A program made the position numbers and the translations under genes. From NCBI RefSeq assembly GCF_002803605.1, contig NZ_PHRG01000002.1:310001-374000 (forward strand): DNA of 64,000 bases. Reading direction: 5' to 3'. Every line of letters begins with the position of its first letter. Position 1 is the stretch's first letter. The DNA is from Acinetobacter pseudolwoffii (lineage in GTDB: Bacteria > Pseudomonadota > Gammaproteobacteria > Pseudomonadales > Moraxellaceae). A model generated the notes under the pieces. That model worked only from the letters and a program-made list of their open reading frames with translations, did no database searches and had not been told where the DNA came from. Shown here piece by piece: positions 45,330 to 54,988 of this stretch.

Positions 45330-46505
45330 TTATTTTTGCTTTTTGGCAACATACTGACGATAAACCAATATCGTCACAATGACGAGTACAGCACTCAAAA
45401 CATAGGTGGTTTCAAAGCCCCAATAGGCAATCAATATTCCCATGGCTACGGAACCGATCGCTAAACCCAGATCAAACAGGGTAAAGAAGGTTGAAATCGC
45501 ATGTCCCATACGCTGTTTGTCGACCGACTGAATGGCCAAGGTCTGCAAACATGGGAATAGTGAACCATAACCGATCCCAATAAACACCGCCGACAACCAT
45601 AATATCCATTGATTGGAAATCAGGCTGACAATCACCAGACCAATGGCAAAGAAAATAAATGAAGGATAAATAACTGCACTGGGTCCCTTACGGTCATAAA
45701 TCTTTCCAACCCAAGGTCTGACCAGCAACATGGACGCTGCAAAGACAATAAAAAATACGCTGGTATAGGCTAAAAGCTGCTTGGTTTCACTAAATGCAGT
45801 AATAAAGCTCATGATGCCCGAGTAGGCAAAAGCGGTTAATAAAGCCACGAAACTTACCGCCAGAACTTTGACTTCCAGAATATCCTGCAAGCTCAAGCTG
45901 GTTTTCTCTTTGCTTATGGCTTCAGGTTTTGGTAACTCTGTGATTTTGAGCATCCAGCAAAAGATTAATCCCAAAGAAATAATAACGGCAAGAATGCCAA
46001 ATAAGACCTTGAAGCTGGTGAACTGAATCACGGTCAATGCCAGCAAGGGCCCAAACACCACACCCAGATTGGTTGACATGACAAAATAACCCATGCCCTC
46101 ACCTTTGCGCTGTTCAGGAATAAATTCATTGGCGACGGGTACTGCCACCGTGGTCAAAATACTGAACCAGATGCCATGTAAAAAACGCACCAGCAACAGC
46201 GACCACATGCTATCTACCAGCAAATAACTAAAGGCAAATAAGGCAAAAATCACACCTGCGCCGCGCATCGAGATTTTCTTGCCGAGCTTTTCGATGATCA
46301 TGCCGGAAAATGGCCGAACCGCAATCGAAGAGACCAAAAATAGTGTCAGCGCCAGACCCGCTTCTTTTACCGAACCGCCCAGATCTTTCATGATGTAAAT
46401 CGGCAAGATGGTCAGTAAGGCAAAATAATAAACAAACAGGAAAAAATTATTGAATAAGCACAAGATAAATGAGCGATTCCATAACCGCTCAGCGCTAACT
46501 GACAT
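45330..46505 (-). CDS. MFS transporter
   Basis: A 391-residue major-facilitator protein with about 12 membrane segments, and the loop signature GMIIEKLGKKISMRGAG near residue 70. The second half has GKIYDRKGPSAVIYPSF. The substrate is unknown; the upstream TetR regulator 40 bases away suggests an inducible exporter. I use ATG 46505; an upstream TTG would add three residues. Confidence 0.88.
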   Translation of the reverse strand: MSVSAERLWNRSFILCLFNNFFLFVYYFALLTILPIYIMKDLGGSVKEAGLALTLFLVSSIAVRPFSGMIIEKLGKKISMRGAGVIFALFAFSYLLVDSMWSLLLVRFLHGIWFSILTTVAVPVANEFIPEQRKGEGMGYFVMSTNLGVVFGPLLALTVIQFTSFKVLFGILAVIISLGLIFCWMLKITELPKPEAISKEKTSLSLQDILEVKVLAVSFVALLTAFAYSGIMSFITAFSETKQLLAYTSVFFIVFAASMLLVRPWVGKIYDRKGPSAVIYPSFIFFAIGLVIVSLISNQWILWLSAVFIGIGYGSLFPCLQTLAIQSVDKQRMGHAISTFFTLFDLGLAIGSVAMGILIAYWGFETTYVLSAVLVIVTILVYRQYVAKKQK

Positions 46506-46545
46506 AATCACCAACTCTTAAAATTTGTAGGGAAATAGCACAAAC

Positions 46546-47109
46546 TCAGGCTTGAACAGTGACCGGATGCAAGGCCAACTCGACCAGATTCTGGATATAG
46601 TGTTCATCTGGAATCCGGTTGAAAAAAATGATCTGGTAATGGATCGGGCCGTACAAACTGTCCAGCATTAAATCAAAAGGATAATCCGCGCGAATCTCGC
46701 CACGCTCAATCGCTTGCTGAATCAGTTGATGAGTCTGCTGTCGACGCGGCAATAAATATTGCTGAAAGAATTCACCGGCCAGTTCACGATGATTGGCGAT
46801 TACCACCAGTAAAGCCCGACCAATCGGATGGTTGAGCGCCTGAGACAACAAGCTTAGCTGTCGAATCAGATTACTTTTCAGGTCATTTGCAGGATCAGGC
46901 TCAAAGACTGAGACCGTATGCTGTTTGAAGGTATCTAGCACCAGCTCCGATTTATGCTTCCACCAGCGATAAATCGTAGATTTTCCCACCCCAGCTCGTG
47001 CTGCAACAGCCTCAATAGTCAGTTGATGATACTCTCCCTCTGCCAATGCATCGGCAACCGCTTGCAAAATACATTGCTGTCGTCGTGAGCTTTTTTCGTC
47101 ATGATTCAT
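46546..47109 (-). CDS. TetR/AcrR-family repressor
   Basis: A 187-residue regulator with an N-terminal HTH (TIEAVAARAGVGKSTIYRWWKHKSELV, about residues 28-55) and a helical ligand-binding domain. It precedes the MFS gene in a likely operon. A 14-bp perfect palindrome in its own promoter is the probable operator. Confidence 0.93.
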   Translation of the reverse strand: MNHDEKSSRRQQCILQAVADALAEGEYHQLTIEAVAARAGVGKSTIYRWWKHKSELVLDTFKQHTVSVFEPDPANDLKSNLIRQLSLLSQALNHPIGRALLVVIANHRELAGEFFQQYLLPRRQQTHQLIQQAIERGEIRADYPFDLMLDSLYGPIHYQIIFFNRIPDEHYIQNLVELALHPVTVQA

Positions 47110-47139
47110 AAAGTCTACTTATCTTCAAACACAATCGAT

Positions 47140-47153
47140 ACGATACGTATCGT
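47140..47153. promoter_or_regulatory. Probable TetR operator in the tetR-MFS promoter
   Basis: ACGATACGTATCGT is a perfect 14-bp palindrome. On the minus strand the promoter reads TTGCTC, a 17-base spacer, TATCGT, so the palindrome covers the -10 region, about 31 bases upstream of the TetR start. Confidence 0.7.
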
Positions 47154-47543
47154 TTTATATTAGAGCAAAAAACGATAAAGCTCCAGACATAAACTGAAAT
47201 TAAGGCAAAAAAGACTCTCTTATAAAGTCATGCTGATCAGTTAAAGAATTTAAAAATAGACGCTTTAACTGCTTAGTCATTCATGATGGAGTCTTAAGGT
47301 TTTAAATCAAATATTTTCAATATCATTTGTTACTTTGATTTCATTCAAATGAGCAGCGGAACTTCGCAAGGAAGGCATCTTGCAGTCATATTCCTCACCG
47401 CAAAACTCGTCAGCCACCCTCGACTCGTAAATTTGTCATGGAGACCATCATTTTTTAAATCTTGCGGTGCAATACACCCCATGCCTCAAACAGTTGCGGA
47501 TGACTTTTCCACCTATCACATATAATCTCAATTTAAAAAAGAA
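47154..47543. other. Intergenic region between tetR promoter and thioesterase terminator
   Basis: About 390 bases, AT-rich, without a supported gene or RNA. Confidence 0.5.
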
Positions 47544-47576
47544 AATGCCAGTCAATTGGTTAACTGACTGGCATTA
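47541..47576 (-). terminator. Intrinsic terminator after the thioesterase
   Basis: ATGCCAGTCA/TGACTGGCAT form a 10-bp stem. On the minus strand it is followed by TTTCTTTTTT. Confidence 0.8.
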
Positions 47577-47605
47577 GTCTTATGAAGATGTTTTTAAATC
47601 ACCGC

Positions 47606-48127
47606 TTAACTCTGTGCAGTCTTTTTATAAATACTGCATGAAGGATGATGATTCTCTTGCAAACGCGCGACTTTACGCTGTTCGGCTGCTTCAAAACGGC
47701 AACGTTTCCAGTCATTGTCCAGGTTCAAAGCCGGAATCTGTTTCGGTTTGCCATTTTCATCTACGGCTACCATAGTGAAATAACAGCTATTGGTATGGCG
47801 TACCGTTCTTTTTTGAATATTCTGCGCTTCTACACGAATCCCGATTTCCATCGAGGTGCGACCAACATGGTTGACACTGGCCAAGAAAGTTACCAGCTCA
47901 CCCACATGAATTGGTTCCTTAAAGTTTACCTTGTCTACCGATAAGGTCACGACATAACTGCCCGAATAGCGACTCGCACATGCATACGCCACCTGATCCA
48001 GTAATTTCAGAATAGTTCCACCATGAACATTTCCTGAAAAATTTGCCATATCTGGCGTCATGAGAACTGACATCGTTAACTCTGACTGGTCATCTGACAC
48101 TGCTGCAATTTGATCTAAAGGGGCCAT
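47606..48127 (-). CDS. Acyl-CoA thioesterase, hotdog fold
   Basis: A 173-residue YciA/BACH-type thioesterase: MANFSGNVHGGTILKLLDQVAY near residue 27 with the GNVHGG active-site loop, and the conserved SVDKVNFKEPIHVGELVTF near residue 63. It hydrolyses acyl-CoAs in the cytoplasm; chain-length preference is unknown. ATG start, own terminator. Confidence 0.92.
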   Translation of the reverse strand: MAPLDQIAAVSDDQSELTMSVLMTPDMANFSGNVHGGTILKLLDQVAYACASRYSGSYVVTLSVDKVNFKEPIHVGELVTFLASVNHVGRTSMEIGIRVEAQNIQKRTVRHTNSCYFTMVAVDENGKPKQIPALNLDNDWKRCRFEAAEQRKVARLQENHHPSCSIYKKTAQS

Positions 48128-48416
48128 CGTTTTCTTTGAACTCTTTGAATGACAAGGTTATCGCTTATTATTATAGCGTTTTTAACATGAATAAAATGTT
48201 CAATTCGGCAAATGAAGCATCATAATTATTGATATAGAAACTGCACTCATACAGAAAAAAATATATTTAACAGATCTCAAGGCTCAGCAAGAAGCTAAGT
48301 TCCAAACAAATAAACACTTATTGATCCAAAGCATCTGCTTACCCAGCTCAAGTTTTTTTCGGGCCGCTCTCATTTTGCAAAAAATAATTCAAGACGCTGG
48401 ATAAATCATTACTGAT
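48128..48416. other. Intergenic region, no gene seen
   Basis: AT-rich leader of the thioesterase gene and 3' flank of a small gene; no supported feature. Confidence 0.4.
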
Positions 48417-48593
48417 TTAGCGCATGAGTGGTCTTAACATTTCCTGGGCGACATTTTCATAGCTGAGAATTTGCTGACCATCCAGTGTGGTAGTGACCGT
48501 GAAAGAACCATCCGGATGTGCAGCTGTCACTGTAAAAATATAGTGTTCAAATTGTGCCAACTTGACCTGATGTCCAATTTTAATCTGATTCAT
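48417..48593 (-). CDS. 58-residue small protein, unknown
   Basis: A complete frame from ATG 48593 to TAA 48417. The product begins MNQIKIGHQVKLAQFEHYIF, has a central strand-rich segment (FTVTTTLDGQQILSY) and ends ENVAQEMLRPLMR. Codon use looks like real coding, and the composition is that of a small soluble protein. The ribosome binding site is weak. No family recognised. Confidence 0.6.
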   Translation of the reverse strand: MNQIKIGHQVKLAQFEHYIFTVTAAHPDGSFTVTTTLDGQQILSYENVAQEMLRPLMR

Positions 48594-48939
48594 TGTAGTT
48601 ACATCTATTCAGTAATATTTCAAAGCACATTCTGTCATGAACAATATTTAAATATTTGATCAACTTAAGTATAGGAATAATAATATTAAAATTGTGACTT
48701 AGAAAAGCAACACTCATTTCTAAAAATAATATAAATTATAATTCAATAATTTACAGGAAAAATAAAGTTTATCTCTCCTGAAAATTCTGGCCAATTCATA
48801 TGCAGAAACAATGATTTAATCTTTTATAACGATCAGCCAGTGTTAAGATCAGGATCTGGAAAGCATAGGGATGCAATAGCTTTGCCTACCTGATTCGATC
48901 TCATAAAAGATGAACAAGAAAATTTAACCGAAATATGCT
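48594..48939. other. Intergenic region, no gene seen
   Basis: AT-rich. No supported gene or regulatory element. Confidence 0.4.
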
Positions 48940-49944
48940 TTAGGGCTGCTGCTGTTCCTGAGCCACAAAGAGCGGAATATGATGGCCGCGAGCATAATTA
49001 TGTTTTTGATAAGCGAGAGAAATATCCATCAGTTTTAATTGTGCAGCATCAATGCCGGCCTGCATAGTTAATTCCCTGCCACGTACATCAAAGATATGTC
49101 CTTTTTCCCGTAAATCGGGCTGGATCACCACATCGGCATGCTTTAATTCTTCTTGTGCCAGATGTTGCTGCATAATATTAATATTCTGGTTAAACAGTCC
49201 CCAGACATTACTGGTTTCCGTATGAATAGGCTGTGCCAGAATATCGACCGCAATCACAATATCTGCTCCCAGCTCACGTGCCACATTCACCGGTACCGGA
49301 CTGACCAGTCCGCCATCGACATATTCTTTTTCTTCAATTATTGTTGGAATAAACATACTTGGAATTGACACTGAAGCACGTACCGCCTGTCCGGTATTGC
49401 CATGGTTAAAGACGACTTTCTTGCCTTCTTTCAGCGCGGTTGCTACCACAAACATCGGGATTTTCATGGCTTCAAGCGGGGTTTGATCGACTTGCAAGTT
49501 GACATAGTCCTCAACTTTCTTGCCATCAAAAAAACCTTTTCTGGCCAGCTTGATATCACGGACATCATTCGGTCGCATGCTGAGAGCAATATTGCGCAGT
49601 TCAATCGCCGGTTTGCCACTTGCATAAATGGATCCCACAATACTGCCCGCACTGGTTCCGACAATAAAATCTGGTTGAATACCCGCCTGTTCCAGTACTT
49701 CCAACGCACCAATATGCGCATAGCCACGCGCACCGCCACTGCCCAGAACTAAAGCAACTACCGGACGTTGCTGGGTTTGCTTGATCTTTTGAAAATCAAT
49801 TTGATTCGGACGTGCCTGAGCTTCTCCGCGTTGTGCAGCAGGTTGTAGATGACTAGTCGCCGCTTGGGCTGTCATTGGGGTCGTTTGGCAAGCACTTAGG
49901 CCAAATGTACCCAGTATCACCATACTCAACACATATTTCTGCAT
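48940..49944 (-). CDS. Patatin-like phospholipase, lipoprotein
   Basis: A 334-residue protein with signal peptide and lipobox LSAC (Cys19), hence membrane-anchored. The patatin core is complete: oxyanion loop GSGGARG at 68-74, nucleophile GTSAG (Ser98), and the catalytic Asp210 in DGG. It resembles RssA-type enzymes, but the lipoprotein signal is unlike cytoplasmic RssA. Substrate presumably phospholipid. Confidence 0.9.
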   Translation of the reverse strand: MQKYVLSMVILGTFGLSACQTTPMTAQAATSHLQPAAQRGEAQARPNQIDFQKIKQTQQRPVVALVLGSGGARGYAHIGALEVLEQAGIQPDFIVGTSAGSIVGSIYASGKPAIELRNIALSMRPNDVRDIKLARKGFFDGKKVEDYVNLQVDQTPLEAMKIPMFVVATALKEGKKVVFNHGNTGQAVRASVSIPSMFIPTIIEEKEYVDGGLVSPVPVNVARELGADIVIAVDILAQPIHTETSNVWGLFNQNINIMQQHLAQEELKHADVVIQPDLREKGHIFDVRGRELTMQAGIDAAQLKLMDISLAYQKHNYARGHHIPLFVAQEQQQP

Positions 49945-50067
49945 GCAGAGAATGTCCTCATTAATCTAAAGCAGCATAGTGTATAAACACATGCATAAAT
50001 AGTCTGTAGAATTTCGTAAAACTGTCATACAGTTCAGCTACTTTATCTTCATTTTTCCCATAACTGT

Positions 50068-51273
50068 ATGCCTTCAATCTCACTGTACCGGATTTTCCTG
50101 ATTTTCCTGCAACTGGGCTGCATTTCATTTGGCGGTCCAGCGGCGCATCTGGTGTTTTTTCACCGAAAATTTGTGACCCAACTGCAATGGTTGAATGACA
50201 CCCAATACAGTCAACTGGTCGCTTTGGCACAACTTTTACCCGGGCCGAGCAGCAGTCAGGTGGGCCTGTCAATCGGTTATCTGCAACGGGGCTATACTGG
50301 TGCCGTGATCGCATGGCTGGGTTTTACCCTGCCCTCAATGATTCTGATGGCGTTGGTGGCGCTATTGGGTCAAAGCTATTTTTATATTTTAAACTCAAAC
50401 AGCTTTCATACCATCCAGCTCATTGTATTTTCTGTAATCGCTTGGGCATTCTGGCAAATGCTGAGAAGCTTCTGTAAAACGGCCTGGCAATATGCGGTCT
50501 TAATACTCTCAGCAGTATTACTGATGGTGGTTTCAGCGAGTTTTAACCAAATTCTGGTGATTATGCTGGGCGCAATCTGTGGACTCTTGGCTGGACATTT
50601 TTCTCAATCAGATTCGAAACCCAAAGAAATTAACAAAACGGCAATCAGCTCGCCTTATATTCGATCTGCCGCTGCACCCTATTGGTTACTGGCATTTATC
50701 TTGCCGTTTATTCTACTCCCCTTAGCGGGGAAATTATGGGGTGAATCAGACCTGCAATTTTTTGCCAATTTCTATCAGACTGGCTCGCTGGTGTTTGGTG
50801 GCGGTCATGTGATTTTACCTTTGTTGCATCAGGACTTTGTCACAACCGGTTTGGTGAGTGCACAATCTTTTGATCTTGGCTATGCATTTGTCCAGCTCAT
50901 GCCAGGACCTTTGTTCAGTTTTGCCAGTTATATCGGGGCCTTGCTGCCTTGGACGCCTTATGTCTGGCTGAATGCAGTTTTAGCGACCTGTGCAATCTTT
51001 TTACCTTCATTTTTCCTGATCTTTGCCACCTTGCCCTACTGGTCATGGTTGATGCAGCAGCGCCATATTCATCAGGCGGTGATGGGCATCAATGCTGCGG
51101 TGGTGGGTCTGTTACTGTATTTATTGCTGGATCTTTCACAACGCTATTTTAGTTATGGCTCCGACCTGGTCTTTGTCGCGGTGATGATTGCCCTGCTACG
51201 TTCAAAATTACCGGTCTGGTTCAGCCTGATTTTCGGCTTCGTGCTTTATCAAAGTTATTTAAATTTCTTCTAA
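50068..51273 (+). CDS. chrA: Chromate transporter ChrA
   Basis: A 401-residue two-domain CHR-family protein. The first half has FLQLGCISFGGPAAHLVFF and LAQLLPGPSSSQVGLSIGY. The second half has GSLVFGGGHVILPLLHQDFV and FVQLMPGPLFSFASYIGAL. Repeated G-G-P/G-G-G-H and P-G-P motifs are diagnostic. It exports chromate with sulfate-like recognition. It stands alone without chrB regulator. Confidence 0.92.
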   Translation: MPSISLYRIFLIFLQLGCISFGGPAAHLVFFHRKFVTQLQWLNDTQYSQLVALAQLLPGPSSSQVGLSIGYLQRGYTGAVIAWLGFTLPSMILMALVALLGQSYFYILNSNSFHTIQLIVFSVIAWAFWQMLRSFCKTAWQYAVLILSAVLLMVVSASFNQILVIMLGAICGLLAGHFSQSDSKPKEINKTAISSPYIRSAAAPYWLLAFILPFILLPLAGKLWGESDLQFFANFYQTGSLVFGGGHVILPLLHQDFVTTGLVSAQSFDLGYAFVQLMPGPLFSFASYIGALLPWTPYVWLNAVLATCAIFLPSFFLIFATLPYWSWLMQQRHIHQAVMGINAAVVGLLLYLLLDLSQRYFSYGSDLVFVAVMIALLRSKLPVWFSLIFGFVLYQSYLNFF

Positions 51274-51288
51274 ATAAAACATTGGCAC

Positions 51289-51319
51289 AAAAAAGCCCCG
51301 AATGATCGGGGCTTTTTAT
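51289..51319. terminator. Bidirectional intrinsic terminator
   Basis: AAAAGCCCCG-AATGAT-CGGGGCTTTT stem between the convergent chrA and AGCS genes. Confidence 0.92.
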
Positions 51320-51327
51320 TTCAAGTC

Positions 51328-52803
51328 TTACCAGATATCTGATTTAACCTTGTCTTTAAATTTAGGATGGTTATCCAGTTTAAATTCAGGCTCTTTCACA
51401 CCGCGCTTCAACTGACCGGTATAGTCTTTGAGTAGCATCAGCAGGAATGGCATCAGCAACAGGATCGCAATCAAGTTGATACTTGCCATCACACCCATGA
51501 ACAGATCCGCCATATTCCAGATCAATGGCACGCTGGCGATGGAACCGAAATACACCATCACCAATACAAATAAACGGAAAATCAACATAACCCGGCTATT
51601 GTTATTGATGAACTGGACGTTTCCTTCGGCATAGGCATAGTTACCAATAATCGAAGAATAGGCAAACAGGAACAGAATCAAAGCCAGGAAGTCATCACCC
51701 CAGGCACCAATCTGGCTTTCGAGTGCCATCTGGGTCAAGGTCACGCCTTCAAAGCCTGCATTTTCATACAGACCCGAAACCAGAATAATAATCGCGGTAC
51801 ATGAACACACCACAAAGGTATCTACAAATACTCCGAGCATCTGTACCAGACCCTGGTTGACTGGATGTTTGACATCCGAGGCTGCAGCAGCATTCGGTGC
51901 CGAACCCATCCCTGCCTCGTTAGAGAACAGACCACGCTTGATCCCCATCATCATGGCCATAGACACCATGGCACCAAAGAAACCACCAGCAGCGGCTTCA
52001 AATTCAAAGGCTTTACTGAAAATAAGCTGGAAGATGGATGGGAGCAGATCGTAATTGATAACCGCAATATATAAAGCCACCGCCAGATACAGTAGCGCCA
52101 TAAAGGGCACTACCTTTTCTGCCACTTTGGCGATACGTTTAATACCGCCAAAAATGATTGTAGCTGTAATCAATACTAAGACTAGCCCAATCCAGGAAAC
52201 TTCAAAATCCAATCCGCCTAAAGGCAAAATGATATTGGCCTGATCCCAGCCCCATGCGTGTGATGTTGCACCGGTAATGGCATTGGCCTGAACCGCATTA
52301 AACACAAAACCATAGGTCGTGATCAATGCAATTGCAAAGACAATCCCGAGCCATTTCTGTTTTAGACCCTGAGTAATGTAATACGCGGGGCCACCACGGA
52401 ATTGCTGGTTTTTATGATCGCGCACCTTAAACAATTGCGCCAATGAGGATTCCACCAAAGCAGAGCTCATACCCAGAAATGCAGTAACCCACATCCAGAA
52501 CACCGCGCCCGGTCCGCCAATCGCAATGGCAATGGCCACACCGGCGACATTACCCACCCCGACCCGGCTTGCAAGACCAGTCACAAAGGCCTGAAACGGG
52601 GTAATGCCGTGCGCATCCTGAACCTTGCCACGGCTGCCTTTCATGACTTTCATGCTGTGCCAGAACAAACGAATTTGTACTGCACCCGTCATGATTGTAT
52701 AGAAAATACCAACTGCGACCAGAAACACCACCAGAAAGTCCCACAAAGGACCATTCACGGCATTAATCCAGCCAAGCAATGTTTCATTTAACTGATCATT
52801 CAT
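51328..52803 (-). CDS. Alanine/glycine:sodium symporter (AGCS family)
   Basis: A 491-residue transporter with about 11 membrane segments. Conserved stretches: QAFVTGLASRVGVGNVAGVA near residue 70, GPGAVFWMWVTAFLGMSSALVE near residue 95, and GIKRGLFSNEAGMGSAPNAA near residue 283. It imports alanine or glycine with sodium. The gltS gene lies 43 bases upstream on the same strand. Confidence 0.93.
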   Translation of the reverse strand: MNDQLNETLLGWINAVNGPLWDFLVVFLVAVGIFYTIMTGAVQIRLFWHSMKVMKGSRGKVQDAHGITPFQAFVTGLASRVGVGNVAGVAIAIAIGGPGAVFWMWVTAFLGMSSALVESSLAQLFKVRDHKNQQFRGGPAYYITQGLKQKWLGIVFAIALITTYGFVFNAVQANAITGATSHAWGWDQANIILPLGGLDFEVSWIGLVLVLITATIIFGGIKRIAKVAEKVVPFMALLYLAVALYIAVINYDLLPSIFQLIFSKAFEFEAAAGGFFGAMVSMAMMMGIKRGLFSNEAGMGSAPNAAAASDVKHPVNQGLVQMLGVFVDTFVVCSCTAIIILVSGLYENAGFEGVTLTQMALESQIGAWGDDFLALILFLFAYSSIIGNYAYAEGNVQFINNNSRVMLIFRLFVLVMVYFGSIASVPLIWNMADLFMGVMASINLIAILLLMPFLLMLLKDYTGQLKRGVKEPEFKLDNHPKFKDKVKSDIW

Positions 52804-52846
52804 GTCACATCCTTATGAGCTTATGACTCATCGTATCAGGTCTAAA

Positions 52847-54085
52847 TTATACAAAGAACTTCAAGATCATTTGAATAACAGTGGCATTGATTAGGTCAAC
52901 AAAGAACGCGCCACATAATGGAACGATCAGGAAGGCCTTATGTGATGCACCATACATATTGGTAATCGCCTGCATATTGGCAACCGCTGTCGGTGTTGCA
53001 CCCATACCAAAACCACAGTGACCCGCTGCAAGTACCGCAGCATCATAGTTCTTGCCCATCAGGCGGAAAGTTACAAAACCGGCATACAAAGCCATGGTGA
53101 TAGTCTGTGCACCCAGAATTACCATCAGTGGTCCTGCAAGGTCAGCCAATTGCCATAATTTCAATGACAACAATGCCATCGCCAAGTACAGCGACAATGA
53201 AGCATTACCGAACACATCAATCGCACGATCGAAAATCTGAACTTTGAAAATACCTTCCAGTACATTACGCAGGATGACACCACCTGCCAATGCCCACACA
53301 AATGTCGGCAGTTCAAATGCAGTACCTTTACTGAAACCCGTCATAAACTCTGCAAAAGCCAAACAGCCTGCGAACAGGCCCAAGGTCGTGATTGCATTAT
53401 CAGCGGTAATTAAACGCACCTGATGCGGATATTCAAATGGAATATATTCGGTCGAGTTGATATCCATTGGCGTGCTGTCACGCTTTTCGATTTGTTGATC
53501 CGTACGTGCAATTGCGAGATTATGACGGTTAATCAGCAGTTTTGCTAAAGGACCACCAATAATCCCACCGATAATCAGACCAAAAGTGGCACTGGCCATC
53601 CCCAGTGCAAGCGCCCCCTGAATGCCATGTTCAACCTCAAAAATCTCACCCCATGCACCTGCAGTACCATGACCACCGGTTAAGGTAATTGAACCTGCAA
53701 TCAGGCCAATCAATGGGTCAATACCGAGCAAGGTGGCCAGACTCATGCCGACTGCATTTTGTAAGATAATAAAAGTTGAAATAGCGAACAGGAAGATTAC
53801 CAGACCGATGCCGCCTTCACGCAACTTGGAAAAGTTTGCACTGAGACCAATCGAGGCAAAGAAAATCAGCATAAAGCTGGTTTGTAACTGTACGCTGGTG
53901 GTAATGCTATAGCCCCACAGGGAATGCACCAGCAACGAGATGATCGCCGCAACCAAACCGCCCGCAACCGGCTCAGGAATATTGTAACGTCTTAAAAAAT
54001 CGATTTTATTAACCAAGAATCGGCCGAGTAACAGAACAATGACTGCGGCAATCAAGGTATAAAATGCGTTAAAAGTAAAATCCAT
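52847..54085 (-). CDS. gltS: Sodium/glutamate symporter GltS
   Basis: A 412-residue transporter with about 10-12 membrane segments and two inverted repeats, with the motif GHGTAGAWGE near residue 138 and HCGFGMGATPTAVANMQAI near residue 360 in the second half. It takes up glutamate with sodium. It lies upstream of the AGCS symporter with 43 bases between, so both amino-acid importers may be coexpressed. Confidence 0.93.
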   Translation of the reverse strand: MDFTFNAFYTLIAAVIVLLLGRFLVNKIDFLRRYNIPEPVAGGLVAAIISLLVHSLWGYSITTSVQLQTSFMLIFFASIGLSANFSKLREGGIGLVIFLFAISTFIILQNAVGMSLATLLGIDPLIGLIAGSITLTGGHGTAGAWGEIFEVEHGIQGALALGMASATFGLIIGGIIGGPLAKLLINRHNLAIARTDQQIEKRDSTPMDINSTEYIPFEYPHQVRLITADNAITTLGLFAGCLAFAEFMTGFSKGTAFELPTFVWALAGGVILRNVLEGIFKVQIFDRAIDVFGNASLSLYLAMALLSLKLWQLADLAGPLMVILGAQTITMALYAGFVTFRLMGKNYDAAVLAAGHCGFGMGATPTAVANMQAITNMYGASHKAFLIVPLCGAFFVDLINATVIQMILKFFV

Positions 54086-54988
54086 AATTTTTTGCCCAAG
54101 ATGATTTTGAATTTTTTATTGTTCTAAAAGTGATGGAGTGCACTAGATCTCTAGCTCGCTCATTAGATGTTCATCTGGAAATATCCTGATTTGATCTATC
54201 ACCTTTAGAAAAACAAACCGATTTATCATCTCTTTTAAACTTATGAATATCATCATCACGATCATATTCAACAAATGAGAGATTTATAAAAGCAACACCT
54301 TTTCTATTCCGACACTCAGTCTGTTTGAAAATTGCAGACATTTTTCTAACAGACGCGCATGCTGGTAAAAAAAACTGTGTTTTAAGCTCAAAAAAACATT
54401 CAGTGCTTGATGAGTGCTTTCAACCTAAAGACTTCATTCAAGCCATCTGGAATCGCGTTATTTAAAACAGATCTTAATCACAAAATGCATGAATTAAGAT
54501 GAAAAGTCGTACATTATGCTGTTTCTTTGTATCAAGTTTTATTTCTTTTTATTAGCAATAGATAATTTACCTATAAAAAATAATTATAAATTCTCACTTT
54601 TATATGAAGATTAATCTATATTTTAATTCAAAAAAAATATTAATCTTTTACTCGACACAGAATGAAACAGGGATCTTGAAATTAAATTATCTTGATTTGC
54701 AGTCAAAATAAACCAGTTCTCTGTTTGAAATTGTTATTGTTGAATGGTTCAAGCACTTGGGTTTTAAGCCATTTTTTAAATCAAAGACCAACATTATGGG
54801 TAAATCGATTGCTATCACTGAGGCAATTTATGCTCAGCTAAAAGAATGCTAAATTTCATTCCTCAAGTCATTTTGCTGACAAATTGTTTTTTGCAGCTGG
54901 CTGTGAATGAAATTTTCCTATCCCCCGTTCTGTTTGTTTAGTTTATAGTCATTACAAACTCAATAAGGATATTCGACTGGACCCCATA
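54086..54988. other. 900-bp gene-poor region
   Basis: AT-rich stretch between the divergent gltS and nitroreductase genes. It contains an 18-codon frame at 54796-54852 reading MGKSIAITEAIYAQLKEC, which resembles the N-terminus of small VapB/CopG-like antitoxins and may be a remnant. No other gene, IS or repeat seen. Confidence 0.4.
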
